The position numbers and the translations under genes were made by a program. The notes below the pieces were generated by a model that saw only the letters and a program-made list of their open reading frames with translations, ran no database searches and was not told where the DNA came from. Shown here piece by piece: positions 35,987 to 44,371 of a DNA stretch of 64,000 nucleotides (the stretch's first letter is position 1; every line of letters starts with the position of its first letter). The DNA comes from CAKOSP01 sp044432745 (GTDB lineage Bacteria; Bacillota_I; Bacilli_A; RF39; UBA660): positions 1 through 64,000 of the forward strand of contig JAWXUH010000004.1 of assembly GCA_044432745.1 (NCBI GenBank). The letters are read 5' to 3'.

Positions 35987-36696
35987 TATATTTGTTCCAA
36001 TTCTTCTTTGTATTTCTTAGACAGCATATAAACTTCTTTCCCATTTATTAATGTGAACTTAGATTCTGCCCAATCATATTTTAAAACTTGTTTTACATTT
36101 ACTATGCAAGATCTATTTGAATATTTAAATCTCTTATCTAATAATTCATATATTTCATTTAATCCATCTTTAATAGCATATCTTCCATTGTCTGTTACTA
36201 TAAAGATTTTTCTCTCTACTGTATCTCTGTATACATATAAAATATTTCTATAGTAAATACTCATACTAATTTTTGATGTTTTATAAACAAGACATCTATT
36301 ATCAAAATTTTTAAGAAATATTTTTTCTATATCATGTTCTAATTTTTGTTCAAAGTCATTATATTTTTCAATAAAATTAAATACACCTAATACATTTCTA
36401 TAAACATTTTCAAATTGGTTACCATGATTAGTTATAAATATAATTTCACTATCCCAGTCAATTTTTCTTATTTTTTTAGCTATATCTATTCCTGTTACTT
36501 TATTCTTAAGATCTATATCCAGTATATATACTTTTCTAGAATCTAAATCATTTATTTCTTTTTCTAATTTGTCATTATAAGACGTGAAAAACATGACATG
36601 TACATCAATGTCGTGCTTTAAGTTTATTTTTGCAATAACACTCTTGTTTATTTGTAATATATCCGTATTATCATCAACTAAAACAATTTTAATCAT
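35986..36696 (-). CDS. LytTR-family response regulator (AgrA-like)
   Basis: 236 aa from ATG 36696, after SD AGAGGTGG. The receiver has the acidic pair DD (8-9) and a probable phospho-Asp in YILDIDL (about 60-62), with a conserved Lys in FIEKY. The C-terminal LytTR DNA-binding domain is evident in KYSNRSCIVNVKQV and the end of the gene. Forms a pair with the AgrC-like kinase; no agrB or agrD gene is visible next to it. Confidence 0.9.
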   Translation of the reverse strand: MIKIVLVDDNTDILQINKSVIAKINLKHDIDVHVMFFTSYNDKLEKEINDLDSRKVYILDIDLKNKVTGIDIAKKIRKIDWDSEIIFITNHGNQFENVYRNVLGVFNFIEKYNDFEQKLEHDIEKIFLKNFDNRCLVYKTSKISMSIYYRNILYVYRDTVERKIFIVTDNGRYAIKDGLNEIYELLDKRFKYSNRSCIVNVKQVLKYDWAESKFTLINGKEVYMLSKKYKEELEQI

Positions 36697-36753
36697 GCTT
36701 CCACCTCTTATAACATCCACTTTATAAAAAATTACACCTTTTTCATAAAAAAA

Positions 36754-37338
36754 TCAAGAGTTTTTATACAATTTCTTATCTTCTTTCAAAATATTTATAA
36801 TTATTTCCTTAAATTCCGAATAAAAATAGAATTTACTTTTGGTAAACAAATCTAAATTTTCTATATTTCCATAGAAATAAACCTCTTTATTTTTTACTTC
36901 TTTTAATAATATTCCTTCAATATCACTAGAATTTACTATAGTAGTTGTTATAATACTATTCATTATTTTTTTATGTATTAAGACATAATTATGATTATAA
37001 TTAACATACACTTTATTTTTAGATAACTTAAATACTTTATTTTCGTTTATAAAATTTATTTTTTGAAAATTATTCTCTATACATATCTCTTTTAAAACTT
37101 TTTTATCAGCTTCTGTGTACAAATCGTTTATAACTATTATTATGTTACCATTTGTTAATAAACCATTTATCTTATTTTCTACCAATAACTTTTTGTAATA
37201 CTTTCTAAAAGATTTTATATTATGTATTCTTCCACATTTTAATATTCCATCTGGCACTGGATACTTAATTATTTCTTCTGTTTTTGCACTCTTATAAATA
37301 ATTAAATTATCTAAAAAATGCATTATACTATTATGCAT
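36754..37338 (-). CDS. Degenerate MreB/Mbl-like protein
   Basis: 194 aa instead of about 335. VPDGILKCGRIHNIKSFRKYYKKLL aligns with the PLKDGVIADFEVTEAMLKHF block of Mbl/MreB, followed by NIIIVINDLYTEADKKVLKEICIENN (matching the ICCPTNITSVEQKAIKEAAE block). The ATP-binding DIGGGTTD block is replaced by VNYNHNYVL, and the N-terminal DLGTANV block is absent. It lies where Bacillus has mbl, beside spoIIQ-spoIID. Possibly a non-polymerising partner or decayed MreB. SD AAGGAGG supports translation. Confidence 0.55.
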   Translation of the reverse strand: MHNSIMHFLDNLIIYKSAKTEEIIKYPVPDGILKCGRIHNIKSFRKYYKKLLVENKINGLLTNGNIIIVINDLYTEADKKVLKEICIENNFQKINFINENKVFKLSKNKVYVNYNHNYVLIHKKIMNSIITTTIVNSSDIEGILLKEVKNKEVYFYGNIENLDLFTKSKFYFYSEFKEIIINILKEDKKLYKNS

Positions 37339-37355
37339 TATTCCTCCTTATAACA

Positions 37356-37375
37356 AAAACCTCTTATGAGGTTTT
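37356..37375 (-). terminator. Terminator between spoIIQ-like and mreB-like genes
   Basis: AAAACCTC/GAGGTTTT stem with an ATAA loop just after the spoIIQ-like stop; the following T tract is short (TTTTTG). The hairpin may instead be an attenuator, because the next SD begins only about 10 bases later. Confidence 0.55.
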
Positions 37376-37378
37376 ATT

Positions 37379-38017
37379 CTAATTTAATTCTATTTTATAA
37401 AATTCAATAGGGTCTACAGTTTTTCCTTGATAATATATTTCAAATAATAAATTGTTTTCATCTATATTTTCTAGATTACAAGTTCCAGATTTAGCTATAA
37501 CATCTCCAGTTTTTACTTGATCGCCCTCTTTTATCTCTATTTTAGATACAGCATAATAATACGATACGTAATCTCCAGAGTGAGTTATCTCAATTACATC
37601 ACCTAATATTTCGTCTTTCTTAATGCTTTTTACTACACCATCTAGTACAGATACTATTTCAAACTCTTCATTTGAACCATACATAATACCTGTATTTTGT
37701 ATATAAGTATCATTATAATATATTAAGGAATTTTCTTGATTTTTTACCTCATCATCCTTCGAATAATAATCCGTCATCATACTTACATCTTCATTTGTAT
37801 AAGGCATACTAACTTTATTTTTCACTTCACTTACTACTGGTATATTATCAGGTTCTATAACATCTATTACGTAATTAGTATCTGTTGTATATATTTCATA
37901 ATCTTCTTTTTCTTCTATTAAATTTATACCTCTAAATGTTATTGTTCCTATCGTAGCAGTCACTACTACTGCATATACACATGGCAAAACCCATGCTTTT
38001 AATCTTCTATTTTTCAT
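37379..38017 (-). CDS. spoIIQ: SpoIIQ-like protein (inactive LytM domain)
   Basis: 212 aa from ATG 38017 (SD AGGATGGTG). One membrane span (residues about 8-27), then a LytM/M23-like domain. The four zinc ligands are gone: the HxxxD place reads NTGIM and the HxH place reads NLLF, as in Bacillus SpoIIQ, which acts structurally with SpoIIIAH in the engulfment channel. It follows spoIID, the same order as in Bacillus. SpoIIIAH is not in the window. Confidence 0.78.
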   Translation of the reverse strand: MKNRRLKAWVLPCVYAVVVTATIGTITFRGINLIEEKEDYEIYTTDTNYVIDVIEPDNIPVVSEVKNKVSMPYTNEDVSMMTDYYSKDDEVKNQENSLIYYNDTYIQNTGIMYGSNEEFEIVSVLDGVVKSIKKDEILGDVIEITHSGDYVSYYYAVSKIEIKEGDQVKTGDVIAKSGTCNLENIDENNLLFEIYYQGKTVDPIEFYKIELN

Positions 38018-38063
38018 TTTCACCATCCTAATTAAAGTATGGCTCTTTTTATTTTTGTTATAC

Positions 38064-38936
38064 TCAATAACTTAGAATTTCTATATTTTTGTAATAATGT
38101 TCTAGTATTTCTATATAAGTATATCCTTTTTTAGCCATTTCGTTAGCTCCGTATTGACTCATACCAACACCATGACCATATCCTTTGGTAGTTATTGATA
38201 TATCTTCCTTGATTATTATACTTATGTCCGTTGATCTTAAAGATAATAACATTCTAAAATCAGTACCTTTAAATATTTTGTTGTTAATTGTTATTTGTTC
38301 TATATGATTAGTTTCAGTATATTTTATATCATTTATTATAATTTCTTCACATGTTATTGATAATGCTTCACAAAAGTCATCACGTTTTATTTCAGTTGTT
38401 ACTTGATAATTATTTACCTCTATATCCCATAGCGAATCAACTGACTCTATGTAATCTAATTCTTGATTAAATACTATTTTTGAATCTGTTGTATAACCAT
38501 TACTCATAGCAAAGTAATACGCAGATATAATGTCATTTTCATTTTTTATTACTAATGACTTTGTATCATATACACAGTCTTTTATTTTGTTATAATAATA
38601 CTCATAATCTTCTCCCCACTTATCTTTCATTTCTTCTTTTGTTATGTAAGCTTGCGTAGTAACATCAGTTGTTAACTCTTGATTTTTATTTATTTTGTAC
38701 AAAGCATAACTTCTTGCTGCTATGCTTTGAGCCTTCAAAGCTTCTACTTCAAAAGATGCTGGCATCTCTGCTGCTACTACACCGATTATATAATCTTCTA
38801 ACTCTACGTCAAATACCATAAGTTCTTCTACTTTATTTTTTATTTCGTTTTCTTTTGCCTTATTTTCAGGCATAAAAAAATAAGTAATTATAATAATAGC
38901 AGCTACAATTATTAATACCTTATTCTTTATTTTCAT
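38064..38936 (-). CDS. spoIID: Stage II sporulation protein D
   Basis: 290 aa from ATG 38936, with SD AAGAGGAAAT. A single N-terminal membrane span is followed by the SpoIID domain: YIIGVVAAEMPASFEVEALKAQSIAARSYA and GYGHGVGMSQYGANEMAKKGYTYIEIL. SpoIID is a lytic transglycosylase that degrades denuded glycan during engulfment, with SpoIIM and SpoIIP. It precedes the spoIIQ-like gene. Confidence 0.95.
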   Translation of the reverse strand: MKIKNKVLIIVAAIIIITYFFMPENKAKENEIKNKVEELMVFDVELEDYIIGVVAAEMPASFEVEALKAQSIAARSYALYKINKNQELTTDVTTQAYITKEEMKDKWGEDYEYYYNKIKDCVYDTKSLVIKNENDIISAYYFAMSNGYTTDSKIVFNQELDYIESVDSLWDIEVNNYQVTTEIKRDDFCEALSITCEEIIINDIKYTETNHIEQITINNKIFKGTDFRMLLSLRSTDISIIIKEDISITTKGYGHGVGMSQYGANEMAKKGYTYIEILEHYYKNIEILSY

Positions 38937-38955
38937 ATTTCCTCTTTTATTAATA

Positions 38956-39144
38956 CTATGCAAGATTAATAAAATCTAATACAAAATTTGTTAATAAATA
39001 ACCAGTTATAATACTTATTATAGAAAAAAACATTCTTGCTTCAAAAACTTTACCTTTTTTAAAAAAACTATTAAAGTTAATACCTGCATAGGTTAAAGAA
39101 CTTATTAATATAAAAAATACATATAAATATATTTTATAATTCAT
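38956..39144 (-). CDS. DUF1146 (YwzB-like) membrane protein
   Basis: 62 aa from ATG 39144, overlapping the rpiB end by 11 bases (a TTG 21 bases upstream is also in frame). Two membrane spans; the middle KGKVFEARMFF matches the NKVFQARVLY of Bacillus YwzB. In Bacillus ywzB sits close to murAA-spoIID, which supports the call. Function unknown. Confidence 0.75.
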   Translation of the reverse strand: MNYKIYLYVFFILISSLTYAGINFNSFFKKGKVFEARMFFSIISIITGYLLTNFVLDFINLA

Positions 39145-39583
39145 TATTTTTACTTTCAAAGTCAATCATTTTATTGATTCTTCTTAAATATCTTTCTTCA
39201 CTAGCTGTTTTTGTACATATAAAGGTATCTACCATCTCTTTTGTAAGTTCTATATCTACTTCACTACTTAAAGCTATTACGTTTGACCCATTGTGGTTTT
39301 TACACTTAAATGCATCATCTTTTGTTAATACTCTTGCTGCTCTTATTCCTCTTACTTTGTTAGCTGCTATACTCATTCCTATACCATTACCACAAATTAA
39401 GATACCTAGAGCTTTTTCTTGTATTACTTTTTCACATACATCAAAAGCAAAATCAGTATAATCATCTACAGGATGATTTTCAAATGATGATACTATTACC
39501 TCAATATCATTTTCCTTTAAATGATTTATTATTTGTTCTTGCATCACAGTTCCAACGTGATCACAACCTATTATTATTTTCAT
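39134..39583 (-). CDS. rpiB: Ribose-5-phosphate isomerase B
   Basis: 149 aa. IIGCDHVGTVMQ at the N-terminus and LICGNGIGMSIAANKVRGIRAA carry the active-site loop with the catalytic Cys. Interconverts ribose 5-phosphate and ribulose 5-phosphate; some relatives act on allose phosphate. SD GGAGATATAGT. Confidence 0.95.
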   Translation of the reverse strand: MKIIIGCDHVGTVMQEQIINHLKENDIEVIVSSFENHPVDDYTDFAFDVCEKVIQEKALGILICGNGIGMSIAANKVRGIRAARVLTKDDAFKCKNHNGSNVIALSSEVDIELTKEMVDTFICTKTASEERYLRRINKMIDFESKNNEL

Positions 39584-39622
39584 ACTATATCTCCTTATCT
39601 AAAATTATACTGTATTTTTTTC

Positions 39623-39650
39623 AAAAAAAAAAGAAAAATTTTATTTTTCT
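39623..39650 (-). terminator. Terminator after rpmE2 gene
   Basis: AGAAAAAT/ATTTTTCT stem (39632-39650), 3-base loop, then nine T. The stop codon of L31 overlaps the loop. Confidence 0.65.
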
Positions 39651-39847
39651 TCAATACCGTATTTACGATTAAATTTTTCAATAGTTCCAGTTTTTTTAAC
39701 TTTACCTTGATTACCTGTATAAAATGGATGACATTCATTACAAACTTCTACGCTGATTTCTTCTTTTACTGATCTAGTTTTAAATGTTGCACCACATGCA
39801 CAAGTAACAGTTGATTCTTTTACTTCTGGATGTATATTTTTTCTCAT
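39641..39847 (-). CDS. rpmE: 50S ribosomal protein L31 (zinc form)
   Basis: 68 aa from ATG 39847, eight bases after AAGGAG; an ATG 21 bases upstream has no SD. Zinc ligands C16, C18, C36 and C39 are intact, so it is the C+ type rather than the zinc-free paralogue. Ends with TGTIEKFNRKYGIEEK. Confidence 0.95.
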   Translation of the reverse strand: MRKNIHPEVKESTVTCACGATFKTRSVKEEISVEVCNECHPFYTGNQGKVKKTGTIEKFNRKYGIEEK

Positions 39848-39956
39848 TGTATTTGCTCCTTCCGCCATGCTTAAAATTAAAGCATAGAAATGTTTTCCAT
39901 AGTATTATATCATACTTTGATAAAATATCAACTAATTTTTGAATTCTTATTAAAAA

Positions 39957-39981
39957 TAAAAAAATCTTTAAAAAAGATTTT
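39957..39981 (-). terminator. Terminator after csp
   Basis: AAAATCTTT/AAAGATTTT stem with a 3-base loop and a T tract, starting at the base after the csp stop codon. Confidence 0.7.
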
Positions 39982-40194
39982 CTACACAGTTATAACTTCT
40001 ACTTCTGAAACATCAACAGCTTGTAAACCTTTTGATGTTTCTATAAGTTTGAAATCAACAATCGTTCCTTCTTCCAATGTTTTGTAACCATCTTTAGAAA
40101 TTGCAGAATAATGAACAAAAATATCTTCTAGATTTTGATATTCTATAAATCCATATCCCTTCTCGTTGTTAAACCATTTCACTTTTCCTTTCAT
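39982..40194 (-). CDS. Cold-shock protein (CspA family)
   Basis: 70 aa from ATG 40194 (MKGKVKWFNNEKGYGFI), with SD AGAGAGGTG. RNA-binding motifs RNP1 (KGYGFIEY) and RNP2 (DIFVHYSAI) are intact. Acts as an RNA chaperone. It has a promoter at 40220-40248 leaving a leader of only about 20 bases, unlike the long cold-regulated leader of E. coli cspA. Confidence 0.96.
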   Translation of the reverse strand: MKGKVKWFNNEKGYGFIEYQNLEDIFVHYSAISKDGYKTLEEGTIVDFKLIETSKGLQAVDVSEVEVITV

Positions 40195-40219
40195 AACACA
40201 CCTCTCTCCTTCTGTAAAT

Positions 40220-40248
40220 AAAATATCATATGCCAATTACTATATCAA
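40220..40248 (-). promoter_or_regulatory. Promoter of csp
   Basis: TTGATA (40243-40248), 17 bp, TATTTT (40220-40225) with an extended TGA element before the -10. Confidence 0.5.
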
Positions 40249-40368
40249 GATAATTCATATACCATAATTCGACAACTTTCTGATATCTTTAACATTGTAG
40301 CAAAGTTTTTTCTTGGATTGATAACTTTTGTACGAAAGGGCCATTTTTTTGAATGAATAAATATAATT

Positions 40369-40400
40369 AAAAAAAACAATCAATTAATATTGATTGTTTT
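40369..40400 (-). terminator. Terminator after tRNA-Cys
   Basis: Nine-bp stem ACAATCAAT/ATTGATTGT with a 4-base loop (40376-40397), flanked by A and T runs. Confidence 0.8.
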
Positions 40401-40412
40401 ATAATTTTTTAT

Positions 40413-40486
40413 TGGAGGAACCGACCGGATTTGAACCGGTGATAATGGTGTTGCAGACCAGGGCCTTACCACTTGGCTACGGTTCC
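40413..40486 (-). tRNA. tRNA-Cys (anticodon GCA)
   Basis: 74 bases including an encoded CCA. Acceptor stem GGAACCG/CGGTTCC with discriminator T; D-arm GCC-AAGTGGTAA-GGC; anticodon loop CTGCAAC with GCA; T-arm CCGGTTCAAATCCGG. It closely follows Bacillus tRNA-Cys in the D and T arms. The first anticodon-stem pair is a C-T mismatch. It stands alone with its own promoter and terminator. Confidence 0.95.
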
Positions 40487-40504
40487 AAAAAAATTTACAT
40501 ATTT

Positions 40505-40533
40505 ATTGTAGTATAAATTTTCAGATATGTCAA
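40505..40533 (-). promoter_or_regulatory. Promoter of tRNA-Cys
   Basis: Consensus TTGACA (40528-40533), 17 bp, TACAAT (40505-40510). Confidence 0.8.
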
Positions 40534-40568
40534 TCTTATTACATTATATTCATAATATTATTTTTTAT

Positions 40569-40600
40569 GAAAAAAAGACGATATCATAGATCATCTTTTT
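40569..40600 (-). terminator. Terminator after the signal peptidase gene
   Basis: Ten-pair stem AAAAGATGAT/ATCGTCTTTT (one T-G) around CTATGAT, then a T tract. It lies 24 bases past the stop codon, making it the exception to the stop-embedded pattern seen elsewhere. Confidence 0.75.
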
Positions 40601-40623
40601 ATCTTATACTTTATTTAACTGTA

Positions 40624-41412
40624 CTAATCTTCAGTTTCTTCGCTAGATTTTTTTTTATTTACATTCGTTAAATCTATTATTTCATCTTCCTTAGTATCTC
40701 CATCTAAACCTTTTGATTTGTATGGTAGCAATACACGTTTTGTATACAATGGTAAGAATTTACCATTTTTATCAAGTCTAGCCATATGCATTGGTAAATT
40801 CAATAATTCAACTAAATATTTAATTATAATAAATAACGCTGGTATTATTATTGCGCATACCCATCCTATTTTACTAGCTAGGAAGAATTGCACTTTACCA
40901 AGTTGTGGTATTTTAAACATTACCACTCCAGATATATCATCAAATACTACTGGATCTGGATCTTTTACAAATGTATTATCACCTTTTGTATAATAATTGT
41001 AATTTCCTTCTTTATCAACTACTATTTCTATAACCCTATGTGTTACAGAAATCATTTCACCTTGTTTGAAATTAGATGAATTGTAGGATATAACATCTCC
41101 CACTTTTACATCTTCTTGATTATCTGGTCCGACTACAAATATTACATCGTATACCTTTATTGCCGGTTCCATACTTCCTGATATGATTGTATATAAGGCA
41201 AATTTTGGATTATGATTTTCTCCACTTTCCTTACTTTGAGTCAAAGTTGTATAATAGTACACTAAAAATAATGCACATAAAAGTAGTATTATGAATATCG
41301 TCCAACTTACTACTGTCATAATAAAATGGATTGGCTTTGCCAAATATTTTTCTTGAAATTTATAAATTTTAGAAGATTGAAATTTTCTTCTAAATTCATT
41401 TATTTTATCCAT
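40624..41412 (-). CDS. SipW-like (ER-type) signal peptidase I
   Basis: 262 aa. Serine in IISGSMEPAI (Ser80) with His125 in SVTHRVIEI where ordinary bacterial enzymes have a Lys, so this is the Ser-His archaeal/ER-type. Two membrane spans: about 30-52 and 183-205, and a charged C-terminal tail. In Bacillus SipW processes TasA and TapA; no such substrate is in the window. Own promoter at 41438-41466. Confidence 0.9.
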   Translation of the reverse strand: MDKINEFRRKFQSSKIYKFQEKYLAKPIHFIMTVVSWTIFIILLLCALFLVYYYTTLTQSKESGENHNPKFALYTIISGSMEPAIKVYDVIFVVGPDNQEDVKVGDVISYNSSNFKQGEMISVTHRVIEIVVDKEGNYNYYTKGDNTFVKDPDPVVFDDISGVVMFKIPQLGKVQFFLASKIGWVCAIIIPALFIIIKYLVELLNLPMHMARLDKNGKFLPLYTKRVLLPYKSKGLDGDTKEDEIIDLTNVNKKKSSEETED

Positions 41413-41437
41413 AAACTACCCTCTTATTCTATATAAG

Positions 41438-41466
41438 ATTATACCCTAGTTTTATTAAAATAACAA
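41438..41466 (-). promoter_or_regulatory. Promoter of the signal peptidase gene
   Basis: TTGTTA (41461-41466), 17 bp, TATAAT (41438-41443); 26 bases before the start. Confidence 0.7.
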
Positions 41467-41508
41467 TATTTTTTTCTATTTAATTTTTTTTTGACAATTT
41501 ATTAACAC

Positions 41509-41541
41509 AAAAAAACAGATGATTAACTAAACCATGCTGTT
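41509..41541 (-). terminator. Terminator after the FtsEX-linked M23 gene
   Basis: AACAG(C)ATG pairs with CATCTGTT around an 11-base loop that contains the stop codon (41523-41525); seven T follow. Confidence 0.6.
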
Positions 41542-42746
41542 CTTGAAGAAAATGAATTATATAGCCCAGGAAATCCTGGAGGTTCTATTGAATTTGCTAC
41601 ATACGTATAGTAATTTGAATAACTATCTGATCCTCCACCTAAGTAAAATCCAGTAGCTATAGTTAAATGGAGATGAGCTCCTGTAGTACATGTATCCCAC
41701 CAAGTTCCTGATCCTCCACCTATTGTTCCTACTACAGTGTCTGTAGTTACTTTATCTCCTACTTTCACATTTATATTAAGTAAATGTAAGTATGCTGCAG
41801 TGTATGCTTTTCCATCTACATACGAGTGAACGTATACTTTGTTACCACCACAACTTGATCTTTCAGTTATTGCTGCTACAGTTCCTGCTGCTATAGAATA
41901 TACTTTTGTACCTTCTGCATTACCACCAATGTCTATACCATTATGAAAACTATATGATCCCCAGATATATCTATACCCAAATAAACTAGTTACAATTCCG
42001 TAATTAAGAGGTTTCATCCAAGAAACATTATTTGCTATCTCTACACATTCATCTAAATTTTGATCAAGACCACAACCTAAATCTTCATAATATTCTATTA
42101 GTTTTTGTTGATTATTTATTTGATCATCAATATCTTCTGTTATTTCAGCAAAATACTTTAAATCTCCTTGTAAAGATACAATTTTTGATTCATACGTTGC
42201 TATGTTACCTTTTAACTCTTCTTGAGTTTTTACCAACAATACTTGTTCTTTTTCATTTTCAATTATTAGATTTTCTAAAGTTAATATTGTTTGTTCATTA
42301 TAATCTGTTAACATAGTAATAGCGTCTAATCTCATTATTAATTCTGTTAAACTTGAAGAAGCTGTTACAAACGACATATATGTATCTTGATTTTGCATTT
42401 GTTCATACATAACTAGCAATTCTGCTGCTATGACAGACAAATTTTCTATTTCTTCATTTGTCTCTTCTATTTTTTTCTCCGATATTATTATATTATTTTT
42501 TGCTTCTTCTATAGCAGTATATGCTTCTGCTATTTCTTTATTATTAGCATTAATTTGAGCTTCGGTACTATTTACTTGATTTTCACTAGTAGTTTTCTCT
42601 TGAACTAATGCTGCTAATTCGTTTTTTAAATCTCTTAAAGTAGTTGCTGCCACTGCAGTAACTGGCATAGAATCAACTATTATAATTGAAATTAATAAAA
42701 TTACCATAAATATTTTCATACTTGTTTTAATAATTTTTTTCATCAT
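41523..42746 (-). CDS. M23 peptidase with coiled coil, likely FtsEX-controlled
   Basis: 407 aa. Signal peptide to about residue 34 (AVAA). A long coiled coil (about 36-225) precedes a LytM domain with zinc ligands His268/Asp272 (FHNGIDIGG) and His360 in GAHLHL. This coiled coil plus hydrolase layout resembles EnvC and CwlO/PcsB proteins activated by FtsEX, and the gene overlaps ftsX by 4 bases. Cleaves peptidoglycan peptides at division or elongation. Unlike EnvC its ligands are intact, so it should be active. Confidence 0.9.
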   Translation of the reverse strand: MMKKIIKTSMKIFMVILLISIIIVDSMPVTAVAATTLRDLKNELAALVQEKTTSENQVNSTEAQINANNKEIAEAYTAIEEAKNNIIISEKKIEETNEEIENLSVIAAELLVMYEQMQNQDTYMSFVTASSSLTELIMRLDAITMLTDYNEQTILTLENLIIENEKEQVLLVKTQEELKGNIATYESKIVSLQGDLKYFAEITEDIDDQINNQQKLIEYYEDLGCGLDQNLDECVEIANNVSWMKPLNYGIVTSLFGYRYIWGSYSFHNGIDIGGNAEGTKVYSIAAGTVAAITERSSCGGNKVYVHSYVDGKAYTAAYLHLLNINVKVGDKVTTDTVVGTIGGGSGTWWDTCTTGAHLHLTIATGFYLGGGSDSYSNYYTYVANSIEPPGFPGLYNSFSSRTAWFS

Positions 42747-43636
42747 ACTTTTAAATACTTTCTTACTGCTCTAATACTTCCTATTACTCCTACTGTTGCT
42801 CCTAATATTACTAATAGCATTCCTATATACAATATAAAATCAAACGGTTCTATTAATGGTAATAAATTTGTGAATAAAACACCACCAAAATAATCATATA
42901 ACATTATATAACCATATACGCTCACGCATACTGGTATTATTGAACCTATTACTCCTACTAAGAAACCTTCAAATATAAATGGTAATCTAATACTCATATT
43001 TGAACCACCAACTAATCTCATTATTTCTATTTCATGTCTTCTTGAAGAAATAGTTAATTTAATTGTATTTCCAATTAAGAACACTGTAACTACTATAAGA
43101 GCTACTACTATACCTATAGTAGTTTTTTGAATAGTACCAAATGTTGATATTATTGAATCAACCATTCCTTCTCCATATTTTACTGTATTAACATCATTTG
43201 TTTGAGATACATATTCAGCTATTGAATTTATTTTTGTAGAATCATTTACTTTTAAAGAAAACGAATCTTGTAGCGGATTTTCTGGTAAATAATTTAATAT
43301 ATTTTCGAAACTTTCATCAGTTTCACTCATCTCTATTTTCCATTCTTCCTTACTTTTATATACAACTTCAATAACGTCTGTTATTGCTAAAAATTCAGCA
43401 TTTAGTTCTTCTATTCTATCTTCAGTCACATCATTATTTAAATATACTATTATATTTAATTCATTTTCAACACTTTCAATTGTATTGTTAATATTAACTG
43501 AAGCAATTGTTGTAAACGATACTAAAAGCAATGTTATAGTTACACACAAAATCGATGCAAGACTTAAACTAAAATTTCTTACAAAACTTTTTAAAGAATC
43601 TCTCATACATCTTATTAAAATTCTAAACAGTTTCAT
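42743..43636 (-). CDS. ftsX: Cell-division ABC permease FtsX
   Basis: 297 aa from ATG 43636. Four membrane spans with a large outer loop between the first and second (about 45-165), in which ELNIIVYLNNDVTEDRI and the usual KEEWK (VVYKSKEEWK) are seen. Works with FtsE to relay to the hydrolase encoded downstream. It overlaps ftsE by 14 bases. Confidence 0.95.
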   Translation of the reverse strand: MKLFRILIRCMRDSLKSFVRNFSLSLASILCVTITLLLVSFTTIASVNINNTIESVENELNIIVYLNNDVTEDRIEELNAEFLAITDVIEVVYKSKEEWKIEMSETDESFENILNYLPENPLQDSFSLKVNDSTKINSIAEYVSQTNDVNTVKYGEGMVDSIISTFGTIQKTTIGIVVALIVVTVFLIGNTIKLTISSRRHEIEIMRLVGGSNMSIRLPFIFEGFLVGVIGSIIPVCVSVYGYIMLYDYFGGVLFTNLLPLIEPFDFILYIGMLLVILGATVGVIGSIRAVRKYLKV

Positions 43637-44324
43637 TTGATTTATAACTTCCTTCCTTATAGTCTTTTGATAACATACCATTATCTATAACAAGCACTCT
43701 TTTTTTCATCTTGTTTACTATTTCTCTATCATGCGTTGCCATTATTATAGTTGTCTCTAGTTCTCTATTTACATCTTCAAGTACTTTCATTATTTCTTTA
43801 CTTGTTTCTGGATCTAAATTACCAGTTGGTTCGTCACATATTAATATTTTAGGATTGTTTACTATTGCTCTAGCTATACATACTCTTTGTTGTTCTCCAC
43901 CAGATAATTCTCCTGGATAACTTCTTAATTTGTCTTTAAGCCCTACAATTTCTAATGCTCTTAAAACTTTTGGTCTTATATCATGATTTTTCATACCAGT
44001 TATTTCAAGCGCAAAAGCTACATTTTCATATGTAGTTTGTTTTTGTAACAATTTAAAATCTTGAAAAACTATTCCTATTTTTCTTCTTATTTTATAAACA
44101 TTTGCGTTTCTTAATTTACCAACATTAATTCCACCTACTATTACGGTTCCACTCGTTGGTTTTTCTTCCCTATATAAAAGTTTTATTAATGTTGATTTAC
44201 CGCTTCCACTTAAACCTATTACAAAGACAAATTCACCTTTTTCTATAGTTAAAGATGTATCCACTACAGCAGCTATTCCATTCTTATAAACCTTATTAAC
44301 ATTTTTTAATTCTATTAACTTCAT
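43623..44324 (-). CDS. ftsE: Cell-division ATPase FtsE
   Basis: 233 aa. Walker A GLSGSGKSTL (about residue 37), signature LSGGEQQR (about 140), Walker B ILICDEPTGNLDP, H-loop TH. IELKNVNKVYKNG start is family-typical. First gene of the ftsE-ftsX-M23 operon; a TATACT with an extended TGC lies just upstream, at about 44344. Confidence 0.96.
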   Translation of the reverse strand: MKLIELKNVNKVYKNGIAAVVDTSLTIEKGEFVFVIGLSGSGKSTLIKLLYREEKPTSGTVIVGGINVGKLRNANVYKIRRKIGIVFQDFKLLQKQTTYENVAFALEITGMKNHDIRPKVLRALEIVGLKDKLRSYPGELSGGEQQRVCIARAIVNNPKILICDEPTGNLDPETSKEIMKVLEDVNRELETTIIMATHDREIVNKMKKRVLVIDNGMLSKDYKEGSYKSNETV

Positions 44325-44371
44325 ATGACTATACCTTTCTTGTTAAGTATAGCATAGTTCTTATAATAATT

